From a virus, in IMG/VR virus record IMGVR_UViG_3300009593_000023, positions 1 to 53,164 of that record: DNA of 53,164 bases; one strand, 5' to 3'. The first letter of the stretch is position 1, and each line of letters begins with the position of its first letter. Of this stretch, positions 32,108 to 41,218 are shown piece after piece. The translations under genes were made by a program, and so were the position numbers. The notes beneath the pieces were generated by a model. It saw only the letters and a list, made by a program, of their open reading frames with translations. It had not been told where the DNA came from and searched no databases.

Positions 32108-32557
32108 ATGACAAAACAATCCCTATCAATTTTTAATCAACTTAGACCCGTAACAGTAGGTTTCGATCCTATCTTTGATAGATTCGAAAAAATGTTTGAA
32201 AACGAAGTTTTCAACTCACCTATGGTACAATCTAACTTTCCACCATACAATATTGTAAAGACAGGTGACTACACCTACAATATTGAATTGGCGTTAGCTG
32301 GATTCAATAAGAAAGACATTGACATAATGTATGAAGATAACATCATTACTGTTAAGTCAATTACTGACTCTAGTACTAAACCCCAAGACGATGGTGTACT
32401 ACACAGAGGCATTAGTAAAAGACACTTTACAAAGTCTTTTTCAGTTGCTGATGACGTAGAAGTTAAAGGTGCAGAGTTGAAAGATGGTTTATTGGTAATT
32501 TCTTTGGAAAGAATAATTCCAGAGTCTAAAAAACCTAAAACTATTGAAATCAAATAA
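32108..32557 (+). CDS. small heat-shock protein (Hsp20/IbpA family)
   Basis: 149 residues from ATG 32108, 6 bases after AAGGAG. Alpha-crystallin domain: PPYNIVKTGDYTYNIELAL, GFNKKDIDI, FTKSFSVADDVEVKGAEL and the A-x-L-x-x-GLL-type DGLLVISLE, with a basic tail. It holds unfolding proteins for DnaK, whose gene follows. Known from many marine T4-like phages, where it may help virion assembly. Confidence 0.93.
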   Translation: MTKQSLSIFNQLRPVTVGFDPIFDRFEKMFENEVFNSPMVQSNFPPYNIVKTGDYTYNIELALAGFNKKDIDIMYEDNIITVKSITDSSTKPQDDGVLHRGISKRHFTKSFSVADDVEVKGAELKDGLLVISLERIIPESKKPKTIEIK

Positions 32558-32562
32558 AACAA

Positions 32563-32615
32563 AAAGAATGATAGGGTGTGTGTAATGCACACCCTACTCT
32601 TTGCTTAATAAGGAG
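32563..32615 (+). promoter_or_regulatory. structured leader of dnaK, similar to hsp20 leader
   Basis: Hairpin AGGGTGTG/CACACCCT (32573-32580 with 32588-32595) extended by AAAGA/TCTTT, containing GATAGGG, then the identical TTGCTTAATAAGGAG (32601-32615). No T-tract, so it is not a standard terminator. Confidence 0.55.
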
Positions 32616-32624
32616 GAGAAAACT

Positions 32625-34523
32625 ATGAGCAAAATAATTGGTATTGACTTAGGTACTACTAATTCTTGTGTTTCAGTAATGCAAGGTGGTGATGCTAAAG
32701 TCATAGAAAATAGTGAAGGAGTTAGAACAACGCCTTCAATCGTATCTTTTGGCGATGAAAAGCTAGTAGGAGTTGCGGCAAAAAGACAAGCAGTAACTAA
32801 CCCAGAGAATACTATCTTTGCAGTTAAAAGACTAATAGGTAAGAAGTTTAATGATAAGTCCGTACAAAAGGACATGAAAACTTCTCCATTCAAAATAATC
32901 AAAGCAGACAACGGAGATGCTTGGATAGAAGCAAAAGGTGAAAAGTATTCGCCTTCACAAATCTCTGCTTTCACTTTACAGAAGATGAAAGAAACTGCTG
33001 AAGAGTATTTAGGTAGTAAAGTAGATAAAGCTATTATTACTGTACCTGCATACTTTAACGATTCACAAAGACAAGCAACAAAAGACGCAGGTAAAATTGC
33101 AGGACTTGAAGTTGAACGTATAGTTAACGAGCCAACCGCGGCCGCACTTGCATATGGTTTAGATAAAAAGAAATCAGGCACAGTTGCAGTTTATGACTTA
33201 GGTGGTGGAACGTTTGACGTTTCTGTCTTAGAAATCGGCGAAGGAGTATTTGAAGTTAAGTCAACTAATGGTGATACATCATTAGGTGGTGAAGACTTTG
33301 ATAACACTCTTGTAAACTATGTTTGTGATGAGTTTATGAAAGACTCAGGCATGGACTTAAGAACAGATAAACTTGCTATGCAACGTGTTAAAGAAGCATC
33401 TGAAAAAGCAAAATGTGAACTATCATCTGCTACACAAACAGAAATTAGTTTGCCGTTTGTTACTGCTGATGCATCTGGACCTAAACACTTAAACGTAAAA
33501 CTTACAAGAGCAAAGTTTGAAGCTCTAGTAGGAGACTTGATTGAAAGAACACTTACACCTTGTAAGACTGCTCTTAAAGATGCAGAACTTACTGCAAGTG
33601 ATATTGATGAAGTTATCCTAGTAGGTGGTATGACACGTATGCCTAAAGTTGAAGAAACAGTAAAAAGTTTCTTTGGCAAAGAACCACACAAAGGCGTTAA
33701 CCCAGATGAGGTTGTTGCCATAGGTGCTGGTATTCAAGGTGGAGTATTACAAGGTGATGTTAAAGATGTATTATTATTAGACGTTACACCTTTATCACTT
33801 GGTATTGAAACACTAGGCGGAGTTGCAACTAAACTAATTGAAAAGAATACAACGATTCCTACTAATAAGAGTCAAGTCTTTTCAACTGCTGAAGATAATC
33901 AATCAGGAGTAAACATTGTAGTAACTCAAGGTGAAAGAGAAATGGCCGCAGACAATAAAGCATTAGGTAATTTTATGCTAGACGGTATTGCTCCTGCACC
34001 AAGAGGTATGCCACAAATCGAAGTAACATTTGATATTGACGCAAATGGTATTGTAAGTGTAAGTGCTAAAGATAAAGGTACTGGTAAAGAACAAAAGATT
34101 ACAATACAATCAGATGGCGGATTATCAGAAGAAGAAATCGACAAAATGGTAAAAGACGCTGAAGCTAATAAAGATGCTGATAAAAAGAAACGTGAAGAAG
34201 TAGATACTCGTAATAATGCTGATGGCATGGTTGCTAATATTGAAAAACAATTAAAAGAACACGGAGATAAACTATCAGCAGAAGATAAAGCTAAAGTAGA
34301 AGCTAGTCTTGAAGCTACAAAAGAAGCACTTAAAGGTTCTAATAGCGATGATATTAAAGCTAAAACGGAAACTTTGACGCAAGATGCTATGAAACTTGGA
34401 GAAGCTATTTACAAGCAACAACAGGAAGAAGAAGCATCTAAGAAAACTACAGACTCAAAAGAGCCTAAAGAAAAAGCTAAAGATGACAATGTAGTTGACG
34501 CTGATTTTGAAGAAGTAAAATAA
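32625..34523 (+). CDS. dnaK: molecular chaperone DnaK (Hsp70)
   Basis: 632 residues from ATG 32625 after AAGGAGGAG. Complete: [15 protein letters not shown] phosphate loop, [23 protein letters not shown], linker [16 protein letters not shown] and the substrate-binding and helical lid domains ending DADFEEVK. No DnaJ or GrpE gene in the window, so host co-chaperones are expected. A full-length phage DnaK is uncommon. Between hsp20 and clpS in one transcription direction. Confidence 0.97.
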   Translation: MSKIIGIDLGTTNSCVSVMQGGDAKVIENSEGVRTTPSIVSFGDEKLVGVAAKRQAVTNPENTIFAVKRLIGKKFNDKSVQKDMKTSPFKIIKADNGDAWIEAKGEKYSPSQISAFTLQKMKETAEEYLGSKVDKAIITVPAYFNDSQRQATKDAGKIAGLEVERIVNEPTAAALAYGLDKKKSGTVAVYDLGGGTFDVSVLEIGEGVFEVKSTNGDTSLGGEDFDNTLVNYVCDEFMKDSGMDLRTDKLAMQRVKEASEKAKCELSSATQTEISLPFVTADASGPKHLNVKLTRAKFEALVGDLIERTLTPCKTALKDAELTASDIDEVILVGGMTRMPKVEETVKSFFGKEPHKGVNPDEVVAIGAGIQGGVLQGDVKDVLLLDVTPLSLGIETLGGVATKLIEKNTTIPTNKSQVFSTAEDNQSGVNIVVTQGEREMAADNKALGNFMLDGIAPAPRGMPQIEVTFDIDANGIVSVSAKDKGTGKEQKITIQSDGGLSEEEIDKMVKDAEANKDADKKKREEVDTRNNADGMVANIEKQLKEHGDKLSAEDKAKVEASLEATKEALKGSNSDDIKAKTETLTQDAMKLGEAIYKQQQEEEASKKTTDSKEPKEKAKDDNVVDADFEEVK

Positions 34524-34553
34524 CACCACTTAACAAACCATCGGAGGTAAGCG

Positions 34554-34862
34554 ATGATAAGTAATATTATGGACGTACAAATAGACGAAAAAATCAAGCA
34601 AAAGATTATAGAGCCTGATCTCTATAAAGTTGTATTCCTAAATGACGATTTAACTCCGATGGACTTTGTTATCGAGTGTTTAGTAAAAGTTTTTAGACAT
34701 ACTGATGCTACTGCACGAGACCTTACTGTTAAGATACACGAAGAAGGTTCAGCAATAGTTGGTGTATATACATTTGAAATAGCAGAACAAAAAGGTGTAG
34801 AAGCTACTACACTTGCTCGAACAAACGGATTTCCATTGCAAGTAAAAGTGGAGAAAGAATGA
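34554..34862 (+). CDS. clpS: ClpS adaptor protein
   Basis: 102 residues after GGAGG. YKVVFLNDDLTPMDFVIECL carries the NDD...TPM N-degron pocket, then KIHEEGSAIVGVYTFEIAE as in ClpS. It delivers N-end-rule substrates to ClpA-ClpP and blocks SsrA-tag degradation by ClpAP. A clpP-like gene is at 40593 and tmRNA at 20698. Stop overlaps the heme oxygenase start (ATGA). Confidence 0.93.
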   Translation: MISNIMDVQIDEKIKQKIIEPDLYKVVFLNDDLTPMDFVIECLVKVFRHTDATARDLTVKIHEEGSAIVGVYTFEIAEQKGVEATTLARTNGFPLQVKVEKE

Positions 34863-35404
34863 GCCTCAAAGAATTAACAAAAGACGTTCACAGAGATGCT
34901 GAACGACAAGCATTTGTAAAGGTGCTAATGAGTGGAGAGATTGACCCTAAACTTTATGCTACCTTTATGTTTAACCAACATCATCAATACGATATTCTAG
35001 AAGTTAATTGTATGGCCCACGGATTGCTAAATGGTCTAATGGATATTAGACGAGCTCCAAGTATATGGGCTGACTACGAAGAACTTTGGGAAGATAAAGA
35101 TAATACACCAGAACTATTACCTGTTACTAAAGAGTACGGTGAATACATTATGAGTATTAAAGAAGACAAAGAAAGATTATTTGCTCATATGTATACAAGA
35201 CACATGGGTGATTTAAGTGGTGGACAAATGATCCGTAGAAAAATTCCTGGAAGTGGAAAACTATATGACTTTGAAGACGGTGCTAAACTAAAAGAATTAA
35301 TTAGAGAACGTTTAGATGATAGCATGGCCGACGAAGCAAGAGTATGTTTCGAATTTGCAACAAAGACGTTTCAGGAAATTATGGATGTTGACATCAGTAA
35401 ATAA
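34859..35404 (+). CDS. heme oxygenase
   Basis: 181 residues. Proximal His11 (KDVHRDAE), distal helix HMGDLSGGQMI (residues 115-125) with the Gly-rich bend of biliverdin-forming HO1-type enzymes. It opens heme to biliverdin IX-alpha, releasing Fe and CO, with electrons from ferredoxin. Coupled upstream to clpS (4-base overlap) and downstream to the halogenase (20-base overlap), then a bilin reductase. Confidence 0.94.
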   Translation: MSLKELTKDVHRDAERQAFVKVLMSGEIDPKLYATFMFNQHHQYDILEVNCMAHGLLNGLMDIRRAPSIWADYEELWEDKDNTPELLPVTKEYGEYIMSIKEDKERLFAHMYTRHMGDLSGGQMIRRKIPGSGKLYDFEDGAKLKELIRERLDDSMADEARVCFEFATKTFQEIMDVDISK

Positions 35405-36890
35405 AATTGTAATTGTTGGTGGAGGAAGTGCAGGTTGGCTTACGGCCGCCTATGCTTTATATAATTTACCCAATGCACAAATCACACTAATAGAAAGTCC
35501 GAACGTACCTACAGTAGGAGTAGGAGAAGCTACTATACTTGGGTTCGATCATTTCTTAACAGACTGTGGTATACCTACAGAGCTCTGGTCAAAAAGTTGT
35601 GATGCTACAATTAAATTAGGAACATATTTTCCAAACTGGAGAGGTGATGATAAAAACATATGGCAACCTTTCTACTTTCCAATACAAAAAACTTCACAAG
35701 GTAACTTTGCAGATGTAATTGACTTATGTGTTGATGGTAAAGTTCCTTTTGAAAGTTTTGAAGAATTTACAGCCTGGTACGACATAAGTGTTAAAGATAA
35801 TAAAATTGCAGGCAATACAAGTGCTAATGGTGGACAAGCTCACGTAGGATATCATTTAGACGCAATTAAGTTGGCAAACTTCTTAAGTGAATATTGTAAT
35901 AAAAAATATCCAAGACTAAAACACATTAAAGCACACATAGACGCACCTGTTATCATTGATGGCAAAATAGCTCACGTACATTTAGATAATGGGGATATGG
36001 TCACAGGAGACTTCTTTGTTGATTGCACAGGGTTTAAAAGATTACTTTCAAATGCGATGGGTAATAGCGAGTGGGTTAATAGGGATCATATGTTGTTTAC
36101 TAACGCCGCGGTCGCCTCCCAAATAGATTATAAAACAGAAGATGAACCACAAGTACCTTACGTAACTGCACAGGCTTGTGATCATGGTTGGATATGGAAA
36201 ACTCCTGTTAAAGATAGAATAGGTAGTGGACTATGTTACAACAGTGATTTAACAACTAAACAAGAAGCTGAAGATTACTTTGTACAACATTGGGGTGAAG
36301 ATAGATTAAGAACAGGTAAGTTTAATCATATTCCTTTTAAACCTGAGTACAATAAAAACAACTGGCGTGGTAATTGTTTAAGTGTAGGACTAGCAAGTGG
36401 ATTTATTGAACCACTAGAGTCAACAGGACTTGCTTTATTAGTAATAGGTAGTGCTGGTTTAGGTTATCTTAAAAAGGGTGGATATACACAAGAAGATATA
36501 GATGTTTTTAATGAGGATATGAGTAACGTATATGAAGATAGTATGAACTTTGTTGCACTACACTATTTTAACAATCCACGTAAAGGTAAATTTTGGAGAC
36601 ACGTTGAGGAACACTTTAAAGAAACTGAAAAGATGGAAGAACTTGCAACTGGTTATGCAAGAAACTATACGCCAACAATAGAATTTATGGACGGTGGTCA
36701 ATTCTTTCCTAGAAGTACAGAAATATTTGCAGAAGTAAACTGGAAGTTATGGTTAAACACTACCGGTATTAAAACTGCTACACCCAAATTAAGTGCAGAA
36801 GAAAGTCTAGATATCTTAAATAAAATGAGAGAGGATAACAAGAGAGTTTCTTATCCGGGAATTACAAATAGACAATGGAGTAACAGGTGA
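35385..36890 (+). CDS. flavin-dependent tryptophan-halogenase family protein
   Basis: 501 residues from ATG 35385 (MLTSVNKIVIVGGGSAGWLT), which follows AGGAAATT; a longer ORF from 35316 would lie within the heme oxygenase gene. FAD GxGxxG at the start, TVGVGEATI with the region of the catalytic Lys, DCTGFKR and HGWIWKTPVKDR, close to the W-x-W-x-I-P signature with T in place of I. Such enzymes use FADH2, O2 and halide to make HOX; the aromatic substrate is unknown. The neighbours suggest a bilin or heme breakdown product. Confidence 0.85.
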   Translation: MLTSVNKIVIVGGGSAGWLTAAYALYNLPNAQITLIESPNVPTVGVGEATILGFDHFLTDCGIPTELWSKSCDATIKLGTYFPNWRGDDKNIWQPFYFPIQKTSQGNFADVIDLCVDGKVPFESFEEFTAWYDISVKDNKIAGNTSANGGQAHVGYHLDAIKLANFLSEYCNKKYPRLKHIKAHIDAPVIIDGKIAHVHLDNGDMVTGDFFVDCTGFKRLLSNAMGNSEWVNRDHMLFTNAAVASQIDYKTEDEPQVPYVTAQACDHGWIWKTPVKDRIGSGLCYNSDLTTKQEAEDYFVQHWGEDRLRTGKFNHIPFKPEYNKNNWRGNCLSVGLASGFIEPLESTGLALLVIGSAGLGYLKKGGYTQEDIDVFNEDMSNVYEDSMNFVALHYFNNPRKGKFWRHVEEHFKETEKMEELATGYARNYTPTIEFMDGGQFFPRSTEIFAEVNWKLWLNTTGIKTATPKLSAEESLDILNKMREDNKRVSYPGITNRQWSNR

Positions 36891-37588
36891 CCGAATCAAT
36901 TATATGGGACACACTAATTAAGTGTCAAGCAGATATTCTAGATATCTTTGATGAACAAGCTAAAGAGATAGAAGAAAAAGGGCTTAACAAATTTAATCAA
37001 CCAGAGAACGGTTGGATTAATAGAGTGTGGGCAAATGACCATGTACGTAGAGCTCATATAGATGTTGTTGATGTACGTGAAAGTAAAGGTCTTTGGATGA
37101 TGCACGTATGTTGTTTTCCACAACTACACAATGGTGCACCTATATACGGCTTTGATGTTATTGCAGGTAAACGTAAGATGACAGGTGCCTTCCATGACTT
37201 TTCAGCATCATCAGGTGGAGAAGATCATCCACTATGTGAATGGTATCACGATGCTGTCAAAGACTTTGTTCCTAGTAAGCAACGTGAACTTCCACAATGG
37301 GCAAAGAATATCTTTAGTGATAGTATGATTGCCGCGGGTAATGTTGATAAAGAAGAAGAAGCAGTTGCAATATGCGAACTAGCAGTTAATAACTTAAAAG
37401 TATGGTTTGAAAGTGTACCTGAATATTCAGGAGAACAACCTACAGACTTTACTGCTGGTTGTCAAGACTTCTACTGTCATAATCAGCAACAAAACCCACA
37501 TACGCCACGTGTTATGAAGTCTTTAGGACTAAACGAAGCAGATGTAGATGAATTTTGTACTAATGCCTTGTTCCCTAAAATAGCATAA
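36887..37588 (+). CDS. pcyX: ferredoxin-dependent bilin reductase (PcyA/PcyX-like)
   Basis: 233 residues from a GTG that overlaps the halogenase TGA (GTGA). RRAHIDVVDVRESKGLWMM, H73 in MMHVCCFP and D90 in PIYGFDVIAG are the conserved bilin-pocket His and Asp of the PcyA-type family, and WAKNIFSDSMIA and the C-terminal region also fit. It should reduce biliverdin made by the neighbouring heme oxygenase. From memory, phage PcyX from marine metagenomes was shown to form phycoerythrobilin; whether this protein makes PEB or PCB cannot be read from sequence. Confidence 0.88.
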   Translation: MTESIIWDTLIKCQADILDIFDEQAKEIEEKGLNKFNQPENGWINRVWANDHVRRAHIDVVDVRESKGLWMMHVCCFPQLHNGAPIYGFDVIAGKRKMTGAFHDFSASSGGEDHPLCEWYHDAVKDFVPSKQRELPQWAKNIFSDSMIAAGNVDKEEEAVAICELAVNNLKVWFESVPEYSGEQPTDFTAGCQDFYCHNQQQNPHTPRVMKSLGLNEADVDEFCTNALFPKIA

Positions 37589-37591
37589 ATA
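37586..37591 (+). promoter_or_regulatory. late promoter element TAAATA
   Basis: CATAAATA across the bilin reductase stop, ending 8 bases before the ATG at 37600, so the leader would be about three bases. Confidence 0.5.
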
Positions 37592-37599
37592 ATAGTGTT

Positions 37600-38982
37600 A
37601 TGCGTTTTTTCGAATTCAAATTAATAGAGTCTAAAGGGCTATTTGGTAGAGTACCAGGCGATCCGTATGTACATACTGACGGACGTAAAGCTACTTTTAA
37701 ACACATTATAGGACTACCTGATATGACACAAGGTGGTGGTCAGTTTGATTCAGTAGAAGCACGTGACGAAGCAATAGCAAATTTCGAACAAAACATTAAC
37801 GGCGAAATAGAGTGGACTAATAAACCAGATGCAGGATCTTTAGCATTTGGTGTAGCAGAAGTACAATCAGCAGATGGCGATCAAACAATGTACTGGGGTA
37901 GATACTTCCGTATTATGAAAGCTAATATGATGAGTGCTTGGCCTAATGCTAGTGTACCAGCAGGTTGGAAACTAGCAACTAAAGGTGCCGCTAAAATGGA
38001 TCAAGGATTAGAACCACAAGCACTAATTAAAACAAATAACTTATTCAAAGGTTCTGAGTCAGTAATTAGAGCAGTTGAAATGAATGCTAAACCTGAAAAC
38101 AAAGATATGTTAGTGAAAGCATTAGAAGATTCAGCTAACGGACAGATGGCAGTATTTCCAGGACAAAGAGAAATAGAAACTGCAATTAGAGATTACTTCG
38201 GAGAGATTATGGGTCCTGTTGCTATGATGGGTAAAGCAGTTATGGGACAGGCAGAAGATGCCAGAGTAGAACTAGGTGGTGGTGCTGAATGGAATGACAT
38301 GAGCATACGTTGGCCACAAGGCATGAACGAACCACTAGTTGATAGTAAGTTCTTTGCACCTAATGGAACAGAAATAGGAATTAGTTCTAAAGGTGGAGCA
38401 GGAGCAAGTGCAAGTGTTAAAAACTTACACGATGGTATTGTAAAAGCAACTAACTCTAGCAAACCAGAAGATAAAAAATTATTAGAAGAAAACGCCTACG
38501 TTGTTGATATTGTTACAACTATACAACAAGAATCATCTAAAGATGGACCATTTGCATTAGGTGAAAAGTTTGGTCTTTCAACTCCGCCATTAAGAGATGA
38601 AGTTATAGAATATCAAAAGTCTGGTAAGAAAGAAATGACAGACGTAAGTGAAGAAGCCGCTACACTAATGGCAGGTATTAACTTTAATACTAAAGTTGTT
38701 GGCTTTAACACAGGAAACGCAATTACAAGTGCGTTGGCTAAAAAAGTAGCTGAACACGTTAATAGCGATAAAAGATTTTCACAAGGAGCACTTGCACTTC
38801 TTAACAATGCAAGTATTATTCAGCTTTATACTAAAACAGGTGTTAAAGGTGATGATGTTTCTATTAAAGGATACCAAGCAGTATATCCGCCAAACTTCCA
38901 AGGTACTATTGGACTAGATGGTGGTAAGAACTATTACAGTTCACGTATTGGTGGTAAGTTTGCCTTTAAGTTCCTAAAGTAA
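37600..38982 (+). CDS. conserved late phage protein, unknown (internal protein candidate)
   Basis: 460 residues, soluble, Gly/Ala-rich in the middle (SSKGGAGASASVKNL). N-terminus MRFFEFKLIESKG ends with LIE, like capsid-targeting sequences. No ribosome-binding site and a late promoter 8 bases upstream. No catalytic motif recognised. Its 3' end overlaps the minus-strand gene by 17 bases. Confidence 0.65.
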   Translation: MRFFEFKLIESKGLFGRVPGDPYVHTDGRKATFKHIIGLPDMTQGGGQFDSVEARDEAIANFEQNINGEIEWTNKPDAGSLAFGVAEVQSADGDQTMYWGRYFRIMKANMMSAWPNASVPAGWKLATKGAAKMDQGLEPQALIKTNNLFKGSESVIRAVEMNAKPENKDMLVKALEDSANGQMAVFPGQREIETAIRDYFGEIMGPVAMMGKAVMGQAEDARVELGGGAEWNDMSIRWPQGMNEPLVDSKFFAPNGTEIGISSKGGAGASASVKNLHDGIVKATNSSKPEDKKLLEENAYVVDIVTTIQQESSKDGPFALGEKFGLSTPPLRDEVIEYQKSGKKEMTDVSEEAATLMAGINFNTKVVGFNTGNAITSALAKKVAEHVNSDKRFSQGALALLNNASIIQLYTKTGVKGDDVSIKGYQAVYPPNFQGTIGLDGGKNYYSSRIGGKFAFKFLK

Positions 38983-39319
38983 TAATTAAATAATAACCCA
39001 AAAAGTGTAGTATTTGGTCTGCGGTATTGAGCAACCAGAATTGGCGTTGATTAGACTTCCAACCAAAATATTCGCGGATATTAGTCTTAAAAAAGTCGGT
39101 ATGCCAGTGTAGTATGTAATCTAGTATTCCAAGCAGTATAAAGACCTCTACGTTGCAGTAAAACGCCATTACAAGCATAGTTAAGAGTCCATGTGGAATA
39201 TAATGTGCCTTATGTGCCGCCCAACCAAAGTATCGTATTTTGGTTGCACCTAATCCAAAAGGTTGGCACCCCAAATCAATTATGGCGTGTTTGATCATTA
39301 GAAATAGGAAAATTTCCAT
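38966..39319 (-). CDS. DUF3307-like membrane protein
   Basis: 117 residues. Membrane segments (HGLLTMLVMAFYCNVEVFIL, LGYYLIITLG) with His/Asp residues near them (KHAIIDLG, HWHTDFFK, TADQILHF), as in the DUF3307 group. Start at 39319 or 39298; neither has a clear site. Convergent with the gene at 37600. Function unknown. Confidence 0.6.
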   Translation of the reverse strand: MEIFLFLMIKHAIIDLGCQPFGLGATKIRYFGWAAHKAHYIPHGLLTMLVMAFYCNVEVFILLGILDYILHWHTDFFKTNIREYFGWKSNQRQFWLLNTADQILHFLGYYLIITLGT

Positions 39320-39320
39320 G

Positions 39321-39349
39321 TTGACTTTGTCGACTTTCTTTGCTATATT
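39321..39349 (+). promoter_or_regulatory. sigma70-type promoter
   Basis: TTGACT (39321-39326), 17-base spacer, TATATT (39344-39349), upstream of the interrupted ORF at 39407. Confidence 0.6.
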
Positions 39350-39406
39350 TAGTTATAAGAATATATACTATGTATATATCAATAATATAGGATACTAAGA
39401 TAATTT

Positions 39407-39619
39407 ATGCTACATAAAGTTTCTGAACTATGTAATAGGATAGATGTAATCAAAGAGAAATCAGACAGACTTCGTACTGCAAAATACTAAGACCCTAAAG
39501 CACCAGATTATGAGATTGATAATCTAATACAAGATATTCAATCAATGTGCAGACTGATTGCCGCTGATCGTACTCCCTATTCTAAGAGCGAACAGACAGT
39601 TCAACAAAGTGACGAATAA
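39407..39619 (+). pseudogene. ORF interrupted by an in-frame TAA
   Basis: Read from ATG 39407 the frame gives 27 residues (MLHKVSELCNRID...), TAA at 39488-39490, then 42 more residues of equally natural helical sequence (DPKAPDYEIDNLIQDIQSM...) to TAA at 39617-39619. A promoter precedes it. Without the internal TAA it would be a 70-residue protein. A nonsense mutation, stop read-through, or a base-call error could explain it. Overlaps the minus-strand gene at 39582. Confidence 0.55.
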
Positions 39620-39968
39620 AACGAAAGTGCTTTGCTAAACTGCTAAACAATTCTTGGTTAAAGCCATAAGATATTTGAGAATAAGAGCTTTGACCAATAC
39701 TGATATAATATTCCTGATCAAGTCCATAATCAGGAAACACACCCGTAACGAATAGACAATTATCACCCAAAGCCTTTGCATCTCTTGAATTCTTTAATTG
39801 CAAGTAAGATTCAGCAAAAGTCTTTTCTGGTAGGAAATCAGGTTTATCTATTTTGTCAGCAAGAAGCATTACTACGTAGGACTCAATGTCTACGGGTAAA
39901 ATGTAGCCACTGTTTTCCTGCGTTTCTTTTACGACACCATAGAAGGCATTTTGGTAAAAGTCCTGCAT
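39582..39968 (-). CDS. conserved unknown protein
   Basis: 128 residues, mixed alpha/beta, no membrane segment. Looks like a bacterial-type conserved protein (ILPVDIESYVVMLLADKID) but no family can be named. It is a lone minus-strand gene between plus-strand genes, which may indicate separate acquisition. GTAACC-like upstream region gives no clear ribosome-binding site. Confidence 0.55.
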   Translation of the reverse strand: MQDFYQNAFYGVVKETQENSGYILPVDIESYVVMLLADKIDKPDFLPEKTFAESYLQLKNSRDAKALGDNCLFVTGVFPDYGLDQEYYISIGQSSYSQISYGFNQELFSSLAKHFRFIRHFVELSVRS

Positions 39969-40044
39969 ATTAATACTTATCTGGTTTTGGTAACATAGGT
40001 TTTTAAACCATTGAAAAAGCTACTCTTTAGGAACACCTAATAGG

Positions 40045-40073
40045 TTGACTTATTTCGTTAGTTTGTGTATAAT
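40045..40073 (+). promoter_or_regulatory. sigma70-type promoter
   Basis: TTGACT (40045-40050), 17-base spacer, TATAAT (40068-40073). Confidence 0.75.
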
Positions 40074-40099
40074 TAATATAACAATCAAAAGGATTTAAA

Positions 40100-40570
40100 A
40101 TGCAATTAAGTATTAGAGGCGGCTCAAAATCACAAAAACGTTATGCAAGAGATATTGTAGAATTTTGTGCAGATAAGCTAATGAGTAAGCGACTCAAAGC
40201 TAATATAACTATAAAATTGCACTTCATAAAATTACACGAAAAATACAGACAAATGGGCAACTGCATCTGGGAAGATGATCAGTACAGACCAAGAGAATTC
40301 TTAATAGAAATAGACCCTTCAGTGAGACTTCGCAGAGTGCTTGAAAGTATATGCCATGAAATGGTCCATGTGAAGCAGTTTGCTAAAGGAGAAATGCGAG
40401 ATCTAGCTGGTGCTGAAAAAGTCGCATTTTTAGGCAAAAAGTACGATCTGGACAAAGATGAGTACTTTGAAAGACCCTGGGAAATAGAAGCTCACGGGCG
40501 AGAATTAGGGCTTTTTATACGATGGGCAGAAAAAAACAAATTAGGACACTTGAAATGGACTCACGACTAA
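40100..40570 (+). CDS. SprT-like zinc metallopeptidase
   Basis: 156 residues. ICHEMVHVKQF gives the HExxH zinc motif near residue 95 and PWEIEAHGRE the downstream Glu/His helix of SprT-like and minigluzincin proteases. Short compared with cellular SprT. It could cleave DNA-protein crosslinks or process virion proteins; role unknown. Own sigma70-type promoter; clpP follows at 40593. Confidence 0.75.
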   Translation: MQLSIRGGSKSQKRYARDIVEFCADKLMSKRLKANITIKLHFIKLHEKYRQMGNCIWEDDQYRPREFLIEIDPSVRLRRVLESICHEMVHVKQFAKGEMRDLAGAEKVAFLGKKYDLDKDEYFERPWEIEAHGRELGLFIRWAEKNKLGHLKWTHD

Positions 40571-40592
40571 ATACAACTAGAACAAGGATTTC

Positions 40593-41153
40593 ATGAAAAG
40601 ATACGAGCAATACACAGTGGACGATAGAATCGAAGCAACGTTGCATGACAACGACATACACTATCTGAATGGTGAGCTGGATCATGAAAATATTGCAAAA
40701 GCTGTCAAATGGATTCTATCAGCAAATTTAAGCAAAAGACCTAAACGTAAATTAACATTATACGTTAATACAATAGGCGGAGATTTGTACGAGTCATTTG
40801 CTTTAATTGATGTTATGAAAGACAGCTACCACACAATTTCTACAGTTGGAGTTGGTGCAGTTATGAGTGCAGGGTTCTTAATTTTTGCTAGTGGCAAAAA
40901 TGGCGAAAGATTTATTGGTAAGAATACAGGTATAATGAATCACCAACACTCAGATACAATGGAATCTAAAATGCATGATATGAAAGCACAGATGAAAGAG
41001 AACAATAACTGTGAACAAAGATGTATGCAAATATTAAGAGATGCTACTGGCTTCAGTTTAGCAGATGTTCGTAAAAAATTCAATAACCCATCAGACCAAT
41101 ACTTTACTGCCAAGCAGTTAATTGACTTAAAAGTCGCAGATCATATACTATAA
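40593..41153 (+). CDS. clpP: ClpP-like serine protease
   Basis: 186 residues. Crotonase-like ClpP fold with a complete triad: Ser92 in VGAVMSAGFL, His117 in GIMNHQHS and Asp168 in NPSDQYFTA. VNTIGGDLYESFA is the Gly-rich oxyanion strand. It should form a barrel peptidase with a host ClpX/ClpA, or act alone in capsid or lysis functions. The HQHS in place of the usual HQP is divergent, so ATPase docking may differ. Preceded by AAGGA. Confidence 0.9.
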   Translation: MKRYEQYTVDDRIEATLHDNDIHYLNGELDHENIAKAVKWILSANLSKRPKRKLTLYVNTIGGDLYESFALIDVMKDSYHTISTVGVGAVMSAGFLIFASGKNGERFIGKNTGIMNHQHSDTMESKMHDMKAQMKENNNCEQRCMQILRDATGFSLADVRKKFNNPSDQYFTAKQLIDLKVADHIL

Positions 41154-41160
41154 TTTTCGG

Positions 41161-41189
41161 TTGACAAAACCAAAACTTTCTGTTATTAT
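41161..41189 (+). promoter_or_regulatory. sigma70-type promoter
   Basis: TTGACA (41161-41166), 17-base spacer, TATTAT (41184-41189). Confidence 0.7.
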
Positions 41190-41218
41190 ATTACTATAAT
41201 TAGGCAAGTGAGGCACAA

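Noticed and set aside
32573-32602. Hairpin between hsp20 and dnaK as a terminator
   Set aside because: Only short T stretch and the same parts occur in the hsp20 leader, so a shared leader element fits better.
36887-37588. Unknown hypothetical instead of bilin reductase
   Set aside because: The conserved MMHVCCFP and PIYGFDVIAG segments and adjacency to heme oxygenase support the bilin-reductase family.
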